From Oscarella lobularis (taxonomy: Eukaryota > Porifera > Homoscleromorpha > Homosclerophorida > Oscarellidae), in assembly GCF_947507565.1 (NCBI RefSeq), contig NC_089177.1:3782001-3846000 (forward strand): DNA of 64,000 nucleotides. The letters are read 5' to 3'. The position numbers and the translations under genes are program-made. Below are positions 30,630-44,100 of this stretch, in pieces. Positions within the stretch are counted from its first letter, which is position 1; every line of letters starts with the position of its first letter. Under the pieces are notes generated by a model. It had not been told where the DNA came from. It searched no databases and saw only the letters and a program-made list of their open reading frames with translations.

Positions 30630-32478
30630 TCACTTGGCACTACTAGTAGTGCCACTTGATTCGGCCAGAACGGTTTTTTCTCTTCTACTAATTGCCACGC
30701 GAATTGCCTTTCTCCACATGGATCTGAAGTTTTTGTCGGCACTAAAAAATACCAATATTCCAATCATTGCAATTAGTAGATTCAGCCGTTCGATCAGAAG
30801 CCGAACGAATATCAACTGTTGAAAGGGAAGAGCGCGCGGGCAATTCTTCTCCGGATACAGAAAGACGCAATTGAAATAGTCGACCATCGCTTTCCCGATG
30901 TCGTACTTGTAGACGACGAACGTTCTGTGAATAAAATTGATGATGAGAAACGTTACAATGACAAACGTGAAGACCATCATGACAAGAAATCGACGTTGAA
31001 CGTACTGGAGTTCTCGAACACTTTTCTGACGAGTGAGAGACTTACGTCTAACACCCTACAAAGAAAAATAAGATCTATGATAATTAATCTATAAACGTAC
31101 TCGTTTTTTCAATGTATAAATGAGATGAGGTAAGGTGACCGATACCAATATGTAGGCCACTTGAGTTGGAAGAAAATAGAAGTAGTAGTCTAGCTTAGCG
31201 TCTCCAGAAACGAGTGGATATGTCAGCAGACTGCTTGTGTACGTATCCGGTCCCTTTAGTGTATACGGTATTAGAGTCATTGTAAAGATTATGCTCCAAA
31301 CGCATATAAACTGAATCAGATGAATACGGTTTGAATTGCGAGAAAATGAGTCGCCTTTGAGGAGAACGAGAATTATCCAGAGATTTAAGAATCCCATGGA
31401 TAACCATCCACTAGCTGCCGCGTACATGAATCGATAAATGAATCCTGCGTATAAAAGAGACAGCCCGTGCAAGAGGTAAGCGGAAACGGCCCGTGTCAAT
31501 TTCTACTTACCGTGCACCAACCTGTACGTGCAACCACTTGAAGAAAATACTTCGAACACGTCTTCTTTGCCACAGCATATAGTGGCTTTTTTTCCAACGA
31601 GTCTGCCGATTGTTTCCGTGAACACTTCATTAATTGAACGCAAAATCGTTAGCCAGAGTTATAGACATAGTGGAGAGAAACTTACCTGGAAATGTATCAG
31701 CGAACATGAGGTACCAAGCTATTGCAACTAATGGAAACGTCCTCCTGGTCACAACACTCGAATACCAAGACACGCAAGAATCGATTTTTCGTACTCTTTT
31801 TTTCGAATTAGGCCGAGAACGAAAACAGAAGTGGATGGAAATGCAATTAGACCGAAAATCAAATTGACGACAAAGAGAAAGGTATCGACACTTTCTTGGC
31901 TGTTCGTTAGCTACTGCCAATTAAGGCAGGAAAGATAACAGCATTGTCTGGTCTCGTCCACGGTCAAGTCTTTATTGCAGGTCAAACTGTAGTTAGTGTT
32001 CAGTGTACTTTTGTTTGACAGGAAGCCTAGAAGTTCCGAAAGCCGAGGAAAAGAAATATTCTGAGGTGGCCACGTTTTCGCTTCAACTAGCCTCATTGCT
32101 TTTCTTGCCGTCAAAGCGCCAAGTCGAAGCTGATGACTGCCATTCCATGGAATGCTTACATTAGGAGGCAACGTCACTGTAGCAAGCAACGAAGATACAT
32201 TGAGAGGAACCGTAAAGTCACAGCTTGAAGTATTCTAGATAAAACAAAACTGATTGAGAAAGAACACAGAGACGCGGAAGCTAAGCGACGAGCCTAGCTG
32301 ATGTATTAAAGACTTTAACGCCTGATACGCGAAACGGCTTATCTCTATGTACGAGGCCACTCCAATCAAGTGTTGCTGACGAGTCGTAAATAAGAAAGAA
32401 AATGCTTGGCAGAATGACTGCAAGCAGAAGAAACAACGTCAGAACCACGAGGGAGAGCTTCAGAGCCACTGCGCCCAT
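30630..32478 (-). pseudogene. Frizzled-like (class F-like) 7TM receptor, copy A, with in-frame TAG
   Basis: Minus-strand multi-exon receptor. The chosen ATG (32478..32476) begins a strong signal peptide (MGAVALKLSLVVLTLFLLL) shared with copy B. Exon 2 is an extracellular segment of about 100 residues with five to six cysteines but no recognisable Frizzled cysteine-rich domain, then TM1. The TM1-TM2 joint (RKKE then RTFPLVAIAWYLM), a TM3 region after a GC motif, an NSNRIHLIQF segment, and the tail motif KNFRSMWRK align with Frizzled positions, the last near the KTxxxW motif. A TAG stop at 31913..31911 sits between NWQ and LTNSQ, where copy B has TGG. All later exons keep frame to the TGA at 30632..30630. 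Either a young pseudogene, a readthrough gene, or a base-call or allelic difference. Class F assignment is from pattern, not a search. Confidence 0.6.
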
Positions 32479-32684
32479 TGCGAGATAGATAATAGATGCG
32501 AGAAAGTAGATGCCTGCCACCGGCTGAAAGAGGGTTCTGAATAAGTAAGCGCAAGCGCAATACGACACTATACAGGATGATGAGATGCACACTTCTTTTA
32601 TTTTAGCTAACGGAAGTGTCACCTGACAGCTAGTGTACTGTACTATCATCATGCGGTGGACTAAACGGCTAAAATTCTGTCGTG

Positions 32685-34825
32685 TCATTGTTCAGTTGCC
32701 GCCGCCACTTGACTCAGTTCGACAATCTTGTGTCTTCTACTAATTGCCCTGTGAATTGCCTTTCTCCACATGGATCTGAAGTTTTTGTCAACACTAAAAA
32801 ATACCAATATTCCGATCAATGCAACTAAGACGTTCAGCCGATCAAGTATAAGGCGAATGAATGTGAACTCTTGAAGGGGAAGAGCGCGTGGGCAGTTCTT
32901 TTCTGGATATAAGAAGATGCAATAGAAATAGTCAGTCACTACTTTCCTGGTATTGTTCTTGTAGACAAAGAATATTCTGTGAATAGAGTTGATGATGAGA
33001 AACAGTGCAGTGGCAAACGTGAAAACCATCATGACAAGAAATCGACGTTGAACGTGCTCTAATTCTTGAACACTTTTTTGATGAGCAATAGACTTCCGTA
33101 CAGCACCCTGAAAACAACAAATAAAATATATACAGGTAAGCAGTGATCTGTAGCGCACTCGTTTCTTCAATGTATAAATGAGGTGAAGTAAAGTCACGGA
33201 TGTCAATGCATGAGTCACTTGAATTAAGAGAAAGAAAGAGTAATAGTCTAGTTTTGCGTCTCCAGCAACGAGTGGATATGTCAGCAGACTGCTTGTGTAC
33301 GTATCCGGTCCCTTTAGTGTATATGGTATTAGAGTCACCACAAAGGCTATGCCCCAGACAGATATAAACTGAATCAGATGAATACGGTTTGAATTGCGAG
33401 AAAATGAGTCGCCTTTGAGGAGAGCGAGAATTGTCCAGAGATTGAGGAATCCGATGGCTAGCCATTCATTAGCTGCCGCGTACATGAATCGATGAATGAA
33501 TGCTGTAAAGAGAGCCAAAGACGTAGGCGCATGATGGTTGCAAAATCCGGGCCAACTTACCGTACACCAACCTGTACATGCAACCACTTGACAAAAATAC
33601 GTCAAACGTGTCTTCTTTTCCACAGCATACAGTGGCCTTTTTTCCAATAAGTCTTCCGATTGCTTCCGCGAATACTTGAAAGTCAAGCATTAGCGAGAGT
33701 CACACATAAAGTACGGATATCACTTGCCTGGAAATGCAACAGCCAACATCAGGTACCAAGCTATTGCAACTAATGGAAACGTCCTTCTAGTCACAAAACA
33801 CTGATATTAATTAAATGAAGGCACGCAAAAATTATTTCGTCTTACTCTTTTTTCCGAACTAGACCAAGAACAAAAAGAGAAGTGGATGGAAATGCGATTA
33901 GACCGATAATCAAATTGACAACAAAGAGAAAGGTATCGGCACTTTCTTGGCTGCTCGTTAGCCACTGCCAATTAGAGCAGGAAAGATAACAACAATGTCT
34001 CTTCTCGTCCATAGTCAAGTCTTTATTGCAGGTCAAGTTGTGGTTTTCTCCTACACACGCAATAAGAACCGATCATCGGTCGACTCGAGGATTTTCTATG
34101 TACGTTTGTTCGACTGCGGTGGTAGTGACAAGAGCTCCAGAAGAGAAAATATCCGAACAGCAGAAACGTTCAAGTTCTGAGGTGGCCACGTTTTGGCTTC
34201 AAGTAAACTTATTGCTTTTCTTGCCGTCAAAGCGTCGAGTCTAAGCACCGGATAACTAACAAATCTCGGTGGAATGCTGATATTAGGAGGCAATGTCACT
34301 GCAGCAAGCAACGAAGAGACGTTGACAGAAATCGTTACATCGCAGCTTGAACTACCCTAGAGACAAGATAAAACAAACTGACTTTCGCGGATTACGCCGC
34401 CTGATCGAAAAAGTACACATAGAAACACGGAAGCTGAGTGGCGGACCCGCTCTGCTCCATATTATACTGATGCTAGTAAAGACTAACGGCCGGTAGCTAG
34501 GAGAAACCGGAAATGGCTTAGAGACGATCGAGGCGCCTAATAGAGGGCGGCGTTTATTTTTTCAACTCAATGCTTTCCTCTTTACAGTTTAATTAATTAA
34601 CTAAGCTAATGGAGGACGCGGCGTCTAATAACTGCGGCTTCTATTAGAGGGCGGTCTCAGTAATTTTAGAGTAAATACGGTATATTTATAGCGCACGAGG
34701 TCACTCCAATCGAATGCTGCTGACGAGTCGTATATAAGAAAGACGAAAAGGCTTGGCAGGATGACAGGAAGAAGAAGAAACAACGTCAGGGCTACGAGAG
34801 AGAACTTCAGAGCTACTGCGCTCAT
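32685..34825 (-). CDS. Frizzled-like (class F-like) 7TM receptor, copy B
   Basis: Tandem paralogue of copy A with an open frame through all derived exons. The ATG (34825..34823) heads the signal peptide MSAVALKFSLVALTLFLLL. A long intron from about 34715 to 34360 separates it from the extracellular exon beginning GSSSCDV. That exon is itself split by a 53-base intron (34103..34051) that copy A lacks. The extracellular part is short, with a CNKDL...CCYLSCSNWQW cysteine cluster and no cysteine-rich Wnt-binding domain. TM1 to TM7 follow, with KKERTFPLVAIAWYLM at the TM1-TM2 joint, TM3-TM4 around NSNRIHLIQFISVW, and KNFRSMWRK after TM7. The protein ends AAATEQ at 32685. The role is unknown; ligand binding would differ from canonical Frizzleds if the domain is truly absent. 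Confidence 0.65.
34051..34103 (-). other. Copy-specific intron in Frizzled-like copy B
   Basis: A gtacat...gtgtag intron of 53 bases in phase 1, present in copy B and absent from the matching exon of copy A. Without removing it the frame meets a TAG immediately. Copy A instead has a short exonic stretch here starting GTACACTG and ending ACTAACTACAG. Confidence 0.65.
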
Positions 34826-35116
34826 TGCAAAAAAGTATATCGATGACAACTTGAGAAGGCTGCGGTTCACTGGTATGCTCTTTTAATAATACTGTAGGCG
34901 CAAGCGCAATACGACGGTGCTGCCAGGATGATACACATGCGAATGCACACTTATTTAGCTACTAAAGTTATGGAGCATTTTTAGCTGCTTAGATGATCCG
35001 ACTGAAATACGAATGACGTTTCCGCAAGCCAATCTGAGCGTGCGGTCGTCTTCCGTGTGAGCTAGTTGTTTAGGCAACGATCAGGTCCCGTATACGCTAT
35101 CTACGGTGATTCGAAT
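34826..35116. promoter_or_regulatory. Divergent interval, Frizzled-like copy B / dynein-like gene
   Basis: Head-to-head upstream region of 291 bases. Its left half (34850..34960) resembles the sequence upstream of copy A (shared ttgcgcttgcgc and gtgtgcat blocks), so the tandem duplication included the 5' flank. The resemblance contains stops and a one-base length difference, which argues it is leader or promoter rather than coding. No TATA box recognised. Confidence 0.45.
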
Positions 35117-38100
35117 ATGTCGAACGCCGCCGGGGATCGGAGTCATGCCGTGGTCTTCCGCAAGCAGCACGCAAATGCAACGTCTTCTCTACCGAAAATA
35201 AGGAATCCAGCTACTCGATCAACGACGAGAGCACGCGTTGCCATTGGAAACTTACTACACAGCTTCGATGCCGTCCTCAAAGAAGGCAGCAGGTACAGAA
35301 CGAACGACTAGCGTTAGCTCTCGCGTGATATTTTAGTCCTAGTCGAAAAGATTGGGAGAATTTGCTGGGCGTGTTAAAAGGGGGCCCCTGGCAAACGCTG
35401 GACAAACGCGACAATGACGTAATAAAATTGCTCACCACGTCACTGCTCTAGAGAGTCTTTTTTAGATCGTAGAGAGAGTGAAACGCGTTTGGTTTTTATT
35501 GAGCCAAAAATCGGGAATTGGATCAGACACGTTTATTCGAGTTCCTCTCGAACAAAGTCTAAAATCGGTTTTTCCCGAGGTAAGACCTAACCTGTCGAAA
35601 ATACGCATTTTTTAAAATTTTTGATTTAGATTATTTCTCAATGTGAAGAATGTTGCCTGCCTCTTCAAATCAGCGACGTCGCCGTTGCACTTCCGCACGT
35701 TTTACGCGACGTCGTAATTGAAGCGCGACTCTGGTCAAGTCAAAAACCAGCGTTTTCTCACTTTGTCAATTTTCACGTACCCCCGTCCATACCGCAACAT
35801 CTTCCACCAATTCCCTCAGCAGATGTCATCATTCAAAAGGATGATCCCGTGGTGCAGGGCAAAAAAGCTCTTACAAAGCGCGTTGCTAAGGTAACAGGTC
35901 GCGAACTGGTCGAGAATCTTATTCAAAACAAACTGGAGTCCGAATTCGAAATGGCATATCTCGTTCAAGCCAGTCATCCGTACGACCTCATTGTCGTTGA
36001 TAAACGTCAGATTCGTAACACCTATTACGTCATATCGAAATTGGGGGTTCTCTTTGTGACGTCGCATGGAATCGAAGACAATTTGACGCTCGCCGAATGG
36101 TATCACCATTCGTTGCTGTTTGACATTTTGAAGAAGTACGCCTTCTTTCGACTCTATCCTCTCATCAAAGCGTTCGCTCAATGGAAAGCGAACGTGAAAT
36201 ATTCGAAATTTCAACGACTCTACACTCAAATCAAAACGAATCTCATCTGCGGATATCCGCCTTACGGAAGTGCCGTATTGGCCGTCAGAGACGTCCTCGT
36301 CAATTTAGAAATCCCCGACGTTTTGTCGACGTCATCGTCATCTCAATCCTACTGCTTCAGCACGACAGAATTCGACGAATTAATCGACACGTGGTCGACC
36401 GACGTTCGCGACGTGCTCTCGCGTTTCTTCGCTTTCACTCGAGACGTCCTAATCGCGACGGGAAATCGCGTCTACAAGCACGTCGACGAATTGGAACTGA
36501 TTCAACGAAATCCCCCACTCAGCACGAGTCTTCCGATATCCGTCGAGAAAGAACGCAAAGCCGAATTGGCGCTGAGTTTGAAACGAGCCGGTGGCTGCTT
36601 ACTGCGACTTGGCTTGTTTAGCCAGTACGTTCGTCGTCTGATCGAGACTCGGCTTATTGAACTATTACAATCGCATCTTTTCGTTTATTTGAAACGCATC
36701 GGTTCGACTCCGCTCGTCGAAGTCCAGCTCGTCTTTTCGCACGCCGACGATATCGTCTCCTATCCGCGTCGCGAAAATGTTCTTCAACTCGTTTCCATGC
36801 CAATCACAGCGTTCGTCACTTGTGCTAGTCAAATTTCCGATTCTTATGACGTCACCAATTTGTGTGGTAGTGCTGTCGACGTTTCCGCCGACACCGGCGT
36901 TGTGGATACTGAATATCCCGGTGTTCTTCGAAGCGACGCCGGGAAAATGATCGTGAAAGGACGTCACGTTATTGGGCACGTGCAGCCGCTGTATAGCTCT
37001 CTAGGAGAAAATGTTCTTGGCGAGTAAGTGCGTCGATTGTTGAGGAGGGAAAATGCTTGTAAACTCTTTTTGTAGTGGTGTTGTTAGAAAGGGTCTCGAT
37101 CGACTGAGAGAGGCGGCTGATGCCGATCTTGACGATGTCTTGGAATTTGGAAGAACTTATCCGTGGCTTGCCGAGCTTCATTCTTTTGTCAAGTCGTACA
37201 GTCCGGAGCTTTTGACGCTTTACGTGGAACAGCCAAAGGGCAAGCTAGAGGTTCGTTGTCAGTTCGTTGTTTTTTTTCTTGAATTCGGTCGCGTTTAGAC
37301 GTTCTTTGATAAGCTGAATTCGTGGCAGAGAAACTTGCGTTCGCTTCCTGCGTTTGTTTACGCTCAAAATGGGCTACTTCAGGCTGATTGTCAGCCTATT
37401 TGCGGATCGGTGCAACAGAAATTGATTGCTATTGTAAACGATTTTAACGACTCCATTATTCAACGGTGGTTTGACTCCAAATCCACGTTAAAGGCGAATC
37501 TAAAGGAAATTTCGGCGGTAAAACATTCGAAATTTTTTAGATTTCTTTTCTCTAAGTTCTCTTTCTTGTTCAAGGTTATTCAAGTTGTTGAATGCTCAGT
37601 AATTGGCGATTTCATCGAGTACGCCCGTCAAGTGCAGATAGCGAACGAGCAAAGGCCTGAATTGCAAGCGAACCTAGAAAAAATTATAGACCAGTGCACC
37701 ATAATAGAGCAGTACGAACTACTAGAAAATCCAAGCACTGAAGAAGTAGAGATAAAAACGCCGCTTTTCGGGACGATTTTTAAATTTTTTTTAGGTTGTT
37801 GAAGCTTGGGAGAAGTTTCTCTTTGCCCTGCAAAAGGGCACCGATTACGTGTCCGAACAGACGCCTGTAAATTCAGAGACGCTGTTGACCAAATTAAAAG
37901 TGAGAAAAGAGCGATTAGCACCTATTATCCTTTCTATATTTAAAATTTAGGAATTGGATGAAAGGTGTGACGATTTGCGTGCTAAACTCGACGGCCCCTA
38001 CTTTCGCACGCCTACTGAATTGATCGATCCTCTCATGGAACAGCTGCTCGAGTTAGGCAACGAGTGTTTCGAGGTTAAAAATGAAAGCGATAGCGTCAGT

Positions 38101-41100
38101 CAATCGCTTGTCATTCTAACGGGAAATCCGTGGAATCAAGACAAAGTCAACAGTCTTGTGCTATCTTATCACAATCAGCATTTTCTATGGAAATGCTACG
38201 AGGAAATGAAACGTAGTCTTAAGCAGTGGAAATTGACGCCCTTCAGCAAGGCAAGTCATCATATCAAATTGATGGAAAAAATGTCATTTTTCTCGTTCAG
38301 ATTAATATGCATCATGTGATGACTCGAGTGAGCGAGTGGCTCGGTCCCGTGCTCGTCGATCTCTCGACGAAAGTGCCGTCGAATAACGAAGTCTTCGCAG
38401 ACTGGCATCAGACGCTGAAAGAGATACGCGAACTGCTAAACCCACTAGAAAAAATCTCAGTATCACACCTAAAAGTAAAATCAGGAATCCACTATAAAAT
38501 TAATTAATTAATAATGTTTTGCGTCGTAGTCGAGTCATTGGATTGCGCTCTGCGTTGGACTTGGGCTCGGCGCCGAGGAGCAGGACAGTGTCACCGTTGG
38601 AGAATTGCTTCAGTGTAATCTCCTGAAGAATTCGTCTCTTATTGATACCATCTGTCTCGAGGCTGCTACGCTTCACGCTTTGCAGTTATCGTTGCGTCAG
38701 GTGACGGCCGCTTGGGAACACAGGGAATTTCGTCTGGCGAAACACGTCGGCGTTTTCGACGAGGAAAAGCGATTGCCTCTATCCGATGCTTATTTGTTGA
38801 TTGACGTCGATGAGATGAATAGCAATTTGGAGGTAGAAGCAATAGCACAGTGTTGACGCGTTTATATAGGAATGGAATTGTTTTTTCTCTTAGGATGATG
38901 TTATCGGTTTGCAGTTGATTTTGTCGTCTCCTGCTGCTTCGGTGGAGCTCAAAGGGCTCGCGCAGACTTGGCTTACGATGTTGGAGGATCTCGAAAGTCT
39001 GTTGGATCTTTGGGAGAACACTCAGAACAAGGTTTGTGAGATGTACTATAGAAAGCGTGTTCCTTACGTTTTCTTCATTTACAGTGGCTCTATCTGAGAT
39101 CGCTGATAGAGAAAGTCGTCGTCCGAAAACCCTTGTCGCACTTGCATCGAAAATTCGCCGAGATTGACAATAGATTTCAGGTGAGGACAATGCCTGTACA
39201 GTTCGAGTTCTGAAAACGATTTCTGATCGTTAGAAAATTGTTCGTCACTTTGTCGAGAATCCCAAAGTGCTGTCAGTAATTGATCAAATTTCGACGAAAT
39301 TTGGCGGTGGCGCTAGCGCTACGTCATTTCCTCGGCTTTATCAGTCTCTAGCCGCTTGTCTTGCTGAAGAGGTTACAAACAGCGTGCGCACGAGAGACGA
39401 TCTCTATATCGCTCTATTTAGGAGTCCCTTCTTGCTCATGTTGATGATCATATCGAGCTGCTCTGCGAGCAGTTTCCTCGTCTCTACTTCATCTCCAAGG
39501 ACTCGATCATTCAACTTTCGGCGACGAATCACAATCCCAAGCTAATCGTTCCTTTCGTTTCTCTCGTTTATCCCAACATTCGATCCGTCACCGTGCGAGA
39601 AAGATCAGCAGCCGATGCAGTAACCGGCCAAGGTAAACGAATCAATTAGAACAAGTATTCCTAAGAAAAAGTGTTTCCCATTGTCTATAGGTCAACTTCT
39701 TGAGATCGTTGACATAATAGGTGATGGCGGAGAAGTCGTGTCCTTGCGTGAAGTCGTGACTACAGACAAGGAACCTCACTTGTGCTTGCGTGAACTGGGA
39801 CGCGTCAGTCGTCAGACGCTCGCGTTCCTACTGCGCCAATGCCTCGCTAGCTATCCGAAGAGCTTGAAAAAAGAAGCAATTTCGGAGTGGGTTGAAGCGT
39901 TTCCGAGTCAATGCCTCTTAAGAGCGGCAGCCATTCATTTCACGAGGCTCGTTGAAGGGGGTATTCAGTCAATAAAATTAAAAAAACTGAGGTGAATTGA
40001 TAAATTTTTTAAATCCCAGTGAAATGATTTTTGTTGTAGGACCTACTACCATAACCTAAGCAACGCTCTCTACCGCTGTCTTCGCGACCACAAAAACGTC
40101 GTCTATGAAAATCTCGTCTTGCAGTCGTTGCAACATCGAGACATCGCAGAAGGCAATTTGACCTCTTCTTGAGAATTTTAATTAAAGAAACATCGCTTTC
40201 TCGCAAGGTCTGCTATCGTCGACTCTCCAATGGTCATCGCAATGCTTTCGTCATTTCCTCGACATTGGCGACGGATCGTATAAAATTCGTCTCGCCGACG
40301 ACGTCTTCGACTACGGATACGAATACATCGGACCCCTGGAAACGATTCTTGTCACCCCCCTCACCGATCGTCATCTGCACGGTCTCGCTCAAGCGATCGC
40401 GTCGTATCGCTGCGGCTCTCTGCACGCCAGCAAAGGAACCGGTAAAAGTGTTCTTATACAACACATTGGAGAGGTGAGGGAAAGTATCTACGTATAGATG
40501 GCTTGATGAAAATTTATTTCCTAAGGCTTTTGGTCGACACTCGGTCACCGTTCTGTGTTCGTCATTCGTCAATCCGTCGCTCCTGTTGAGATATTTCTCC
40601 GGCGCCTGTCGATGCGGATCGTGGCTTGCCTTCGTCGATTGTCACGCGCTTTCCAACGCGCTCCTTCATCTCTTATCGCAGTGTATATTACAGCTGACGC
40701 GAGCCATGCAATCCACGTTCGCCGGCGCTCATGAAATTTCGCGGGAGATGCGTCGATGCGCGTCTCTATCGTCATTGGACAAGCAAAGCGAGAAAGAGGT
40801 GCTACATATGCAAGGGTTTAAATTATACTATAATAATAATATTCGTATAGTCGTTTTCTGATGACATGGAGTGCCCCGATTCGAGATCGATCGTCTTTCA
40901 GTCGAAGTTGATACCTTGTTTGCCCGACTGTGCCTTCTTCTTGGCAACCTCGCAACCCGTTACGAAAATGCCGGACTATCTGCATGTAAGACGAGTTTCT
41001 GAATACTAGATTCTTCTAAAGAGCTTTTTCTTTTTTTTTCAGGCGTCCCTACGTATTGTCACGCCGTCGTCTCCGTCTCTTCGGCAAGTTTGTAATGTCT

Positions 41101-44100
41101 ACCTCTGGCTTGCTGGCTTTGAGAACGCTTTTACCTTGTCAAGTCAACTTTCGCAGTTTCTTTCGCAAATTTCGAATTTAACGGTACTAATAGATTCCAT
41201 AGCTGACGTAAGGCAACTTTTATCCTTTTTAGGCTTCTTCTCCCCTTCGACACGCCAAGCTTATTGCGTCGACTGCTCGCCGGCTTCGCGACGCTGAAAC
41301 AAGTCGTACCGACATGGAAGTTCTGCAGAGAGCTTCTATTCTTTACACGGATCCGATCGTCGCGTCAGACGACAAAGCCGCTCTCAAGAGTATTGCCTTT
41401 GAGGCATTTGGCTCGTGCGAGAATTTGGAGAAAGAGATATCAGACAGACGACTTTTTGACGAAATTCGAGAGCAGTATAACCGAAGCAAATTGACTCCAA
41501 CCGATGCGGCCGTAGCGAAGGTATATAGAGTTGAAATCACAGTCATAATATGAGTACACTTTTTCTTTCTTGAGGTTTCCCAACTTTACCGCAGTCTTGA
41601 AAACAACGGCGTGACAATGTTGTGCGGCGCGGCCGGTAGCGGCAAGACGGCCTGCTATACGATTTTACATCAGATGCTGAATCGCTTCTACGCCGACTAC
41701 AGCCAATCGGCGATGATCGGAAAAAGCGAGACTCTGCCGACGGCGGAAGTAAATCGCGTGGAAGTATCGACTATTTTTCCGTCGTCTCTAAGTTCTTCAG
41801 AAGTGGGTTATCAAACAGCATTAAGAGGAATGTTATTTTTTTATTGATTTAGTTGTTTGGTGGGTTACTGGTCGAGTCCAATCAATGGAGAGACGGTCTC
41901 CTCGCTCGGCTTCTTCGTCGCCTACTCCGTTCGGGTAGCAGCGTGCAGACGAATCGATGGATCATTCTCGACGGTCATTTGCCAAGCGATCTAGCGGAAA
42001 CACTGATTCCGGCTTTTTCTAAACGCCAATCCCTCTGTTTGTCGAGTGGAGAACGACTCGCCATAGCAGGCACAAACCACACACACAACGAATTCATATT
42101 ATAAATTTCATTTTCTTAGACTCCGTTCACGTATTGATGGAGGAGGTTGACGTCAGCCCGTACTCGCCCGCCTGTTTGAGTCACGCCGCTCTCGTCTATT
42201 TCGGCTCAGACACGGTCGGCTGGCGAGCCGTTCACCAATCATGGATCGATTCGTGCTATTCCAAGTGGGACGCGCATCTCGTACGACTTCTCTCGTCTCA
42301 ATGCGAGCACATCATTGAACCAACGTTGAAATTTCTCGATTCGCGATCGTCTGGCGGAAGCGGCGGCGCCCTTCAACACGTCACGGCACTGTCTAACTTT
42401 TTGGCATCGCTCTTGGAGAAGAATCAACATCAGTTGCGTGGTTCGCGTTTCCAATTGACTAACGATCACATCGTTCGACTTCTTTCCTCGCTATTCGGAC
42501 TCGCCTATATATGGGCATTTGGCAGTTGTCTCGACGAAAACGATTTCGCCTCTTTTGACGCGTTCGCTCGCGAGCAACTCTCGCTCTGTCCCATACCGGT
42601 TACGATACCCGACGAAGGAACGGTGTTTGATTATTGGATTGACGTTTCGTCCGAAGGCGACTGTCAATTTGTCGCGTGGCCAGATCGATCCACGACGAAA
42701 TCGTCCATCTTGTCGATACCCAAGGTAAAATAAGCAAAGATGTATTTCTCGTTCATTGTTTAATTAACATAGGTGACTCGATATGTGACTCTGTGTGATC
42801 TACTCGTCACATCCGGCTTCGACGTTCTGCTCAGCGGACCCGCTGGAGTGGGAAAGACATCTCTTATTGAAGTAAGCATTTAATTATTAAAACGCTTGTC
42901 ACATGTAATTTTTTCTCTCTTTCTCTTTTAGCTTGCTTCAGCGCGTCATTCTCATTCGCACGCCACTTTCTTTCCAGCCATAACAGGCCAACAGTTGCGA
43001 GTACGTCTGACCGAAAAACTCCACTCAATACAAAAACGCCAACAAGTTTCAATCGCCGGTTCCGGCGGCAATACGTCCCGTTGCGACCACGTCATTTTCG
43101 TCGACGATTTGAACGCCGTCTCGGCGTCCGACGCGACGCCCTTCGAAGTCCTTCGCCAGGCCGTCTCTCATCGAAGCGTCGTCGACGTTCACAGTCTCGT
43201 ACCGGAAAGTCTCACTGGAATTCAATTTGTCGGCGCCTGTCTCTCAACGACGACGAATCGAAATCCTTTGAGCGAACGACTTCTTCGTCATTTCACCGTC
43301 TTGTCTATACCTCGTCATAGCGATGATACGCTTAGAAGTCTCTTGACTCCGAGCACTAGTCGATGGGTTGGCTCTCTCGACGATATTTCGAATCCTGTTC
43401 AGTTTGCCGATGCTCTCGTCGAAATGTCGATTCGGTTTTATCGTTCTGTTCGATCGGCTTTGGTGCCGACGCCGGCTAATCCGCACCATCGTTTCACCTA
43501 TCATCATCTCATGCGACTTCATCAGAGTCTCGAAACGCTAGGCGGGCTCTTGCGGAGACGCGACGGAGTCGATCAATCGTTGTCGCGTCGTCGCGGTCTT
43601 GGCGGCGGCGAGCCGCGAGCGTCGTCAAAAGGACGAAAATTCAGCGGTGGCGGCGGCGGTGGTAGCAAAACCGAAACTATGACGCAAACGGTCGTTCGTT
43701 TTTACTGTCACGAAGTCATGCGATGCTATTCCGATCATTTAACGTCGTCGTCCGACTCGACAAAAGTACAGCAATCGCTTAGGCAAGTATTGACCGAACA
43801 GTTGTGCGGAGGATCGTCGTTGACGACGGCGGCGGCGACGACGACGACGAGACGACGACCCAGTGCGGCACGAAGTGCGAAAAGTGATTCCACCGGCGGC
43901 GGAAAGTTCTTAGACATGAGAGAAGTAATAGGAATCGGTCAGGATCTTCAGCAATTGGTTTTCACTCAACATTTGCTTCCAAGCAGTGCTACTGTCATTG
44001 GGTATAGGGAATGCTCGCTTCCGCAGCTCATTGAAGGCGGTGGCGAGGTTTTGAGGCGAATGAAATCCGAGGAATTGTCGTTGTCGTCGGATAACGGCGG

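Noticed and set aside
32685-32688. ATGA overlap between the stop of receptor copy B and an upstream ATG of copy A
   Set aside because: It looks like translational coupling, but the region upstream of the signal peptide is not conserved as protein between copies. The shared start is at 32478, so the overlap is probably chance.
34860-34960. Apparent frameshift and stops in the 5' part of receptor copy B relative to copy A
   Set aside because: The affected stretch lies before the shared signal-peptide ATG (34825), so it is leader or promoter sequence and not a coding lesion.
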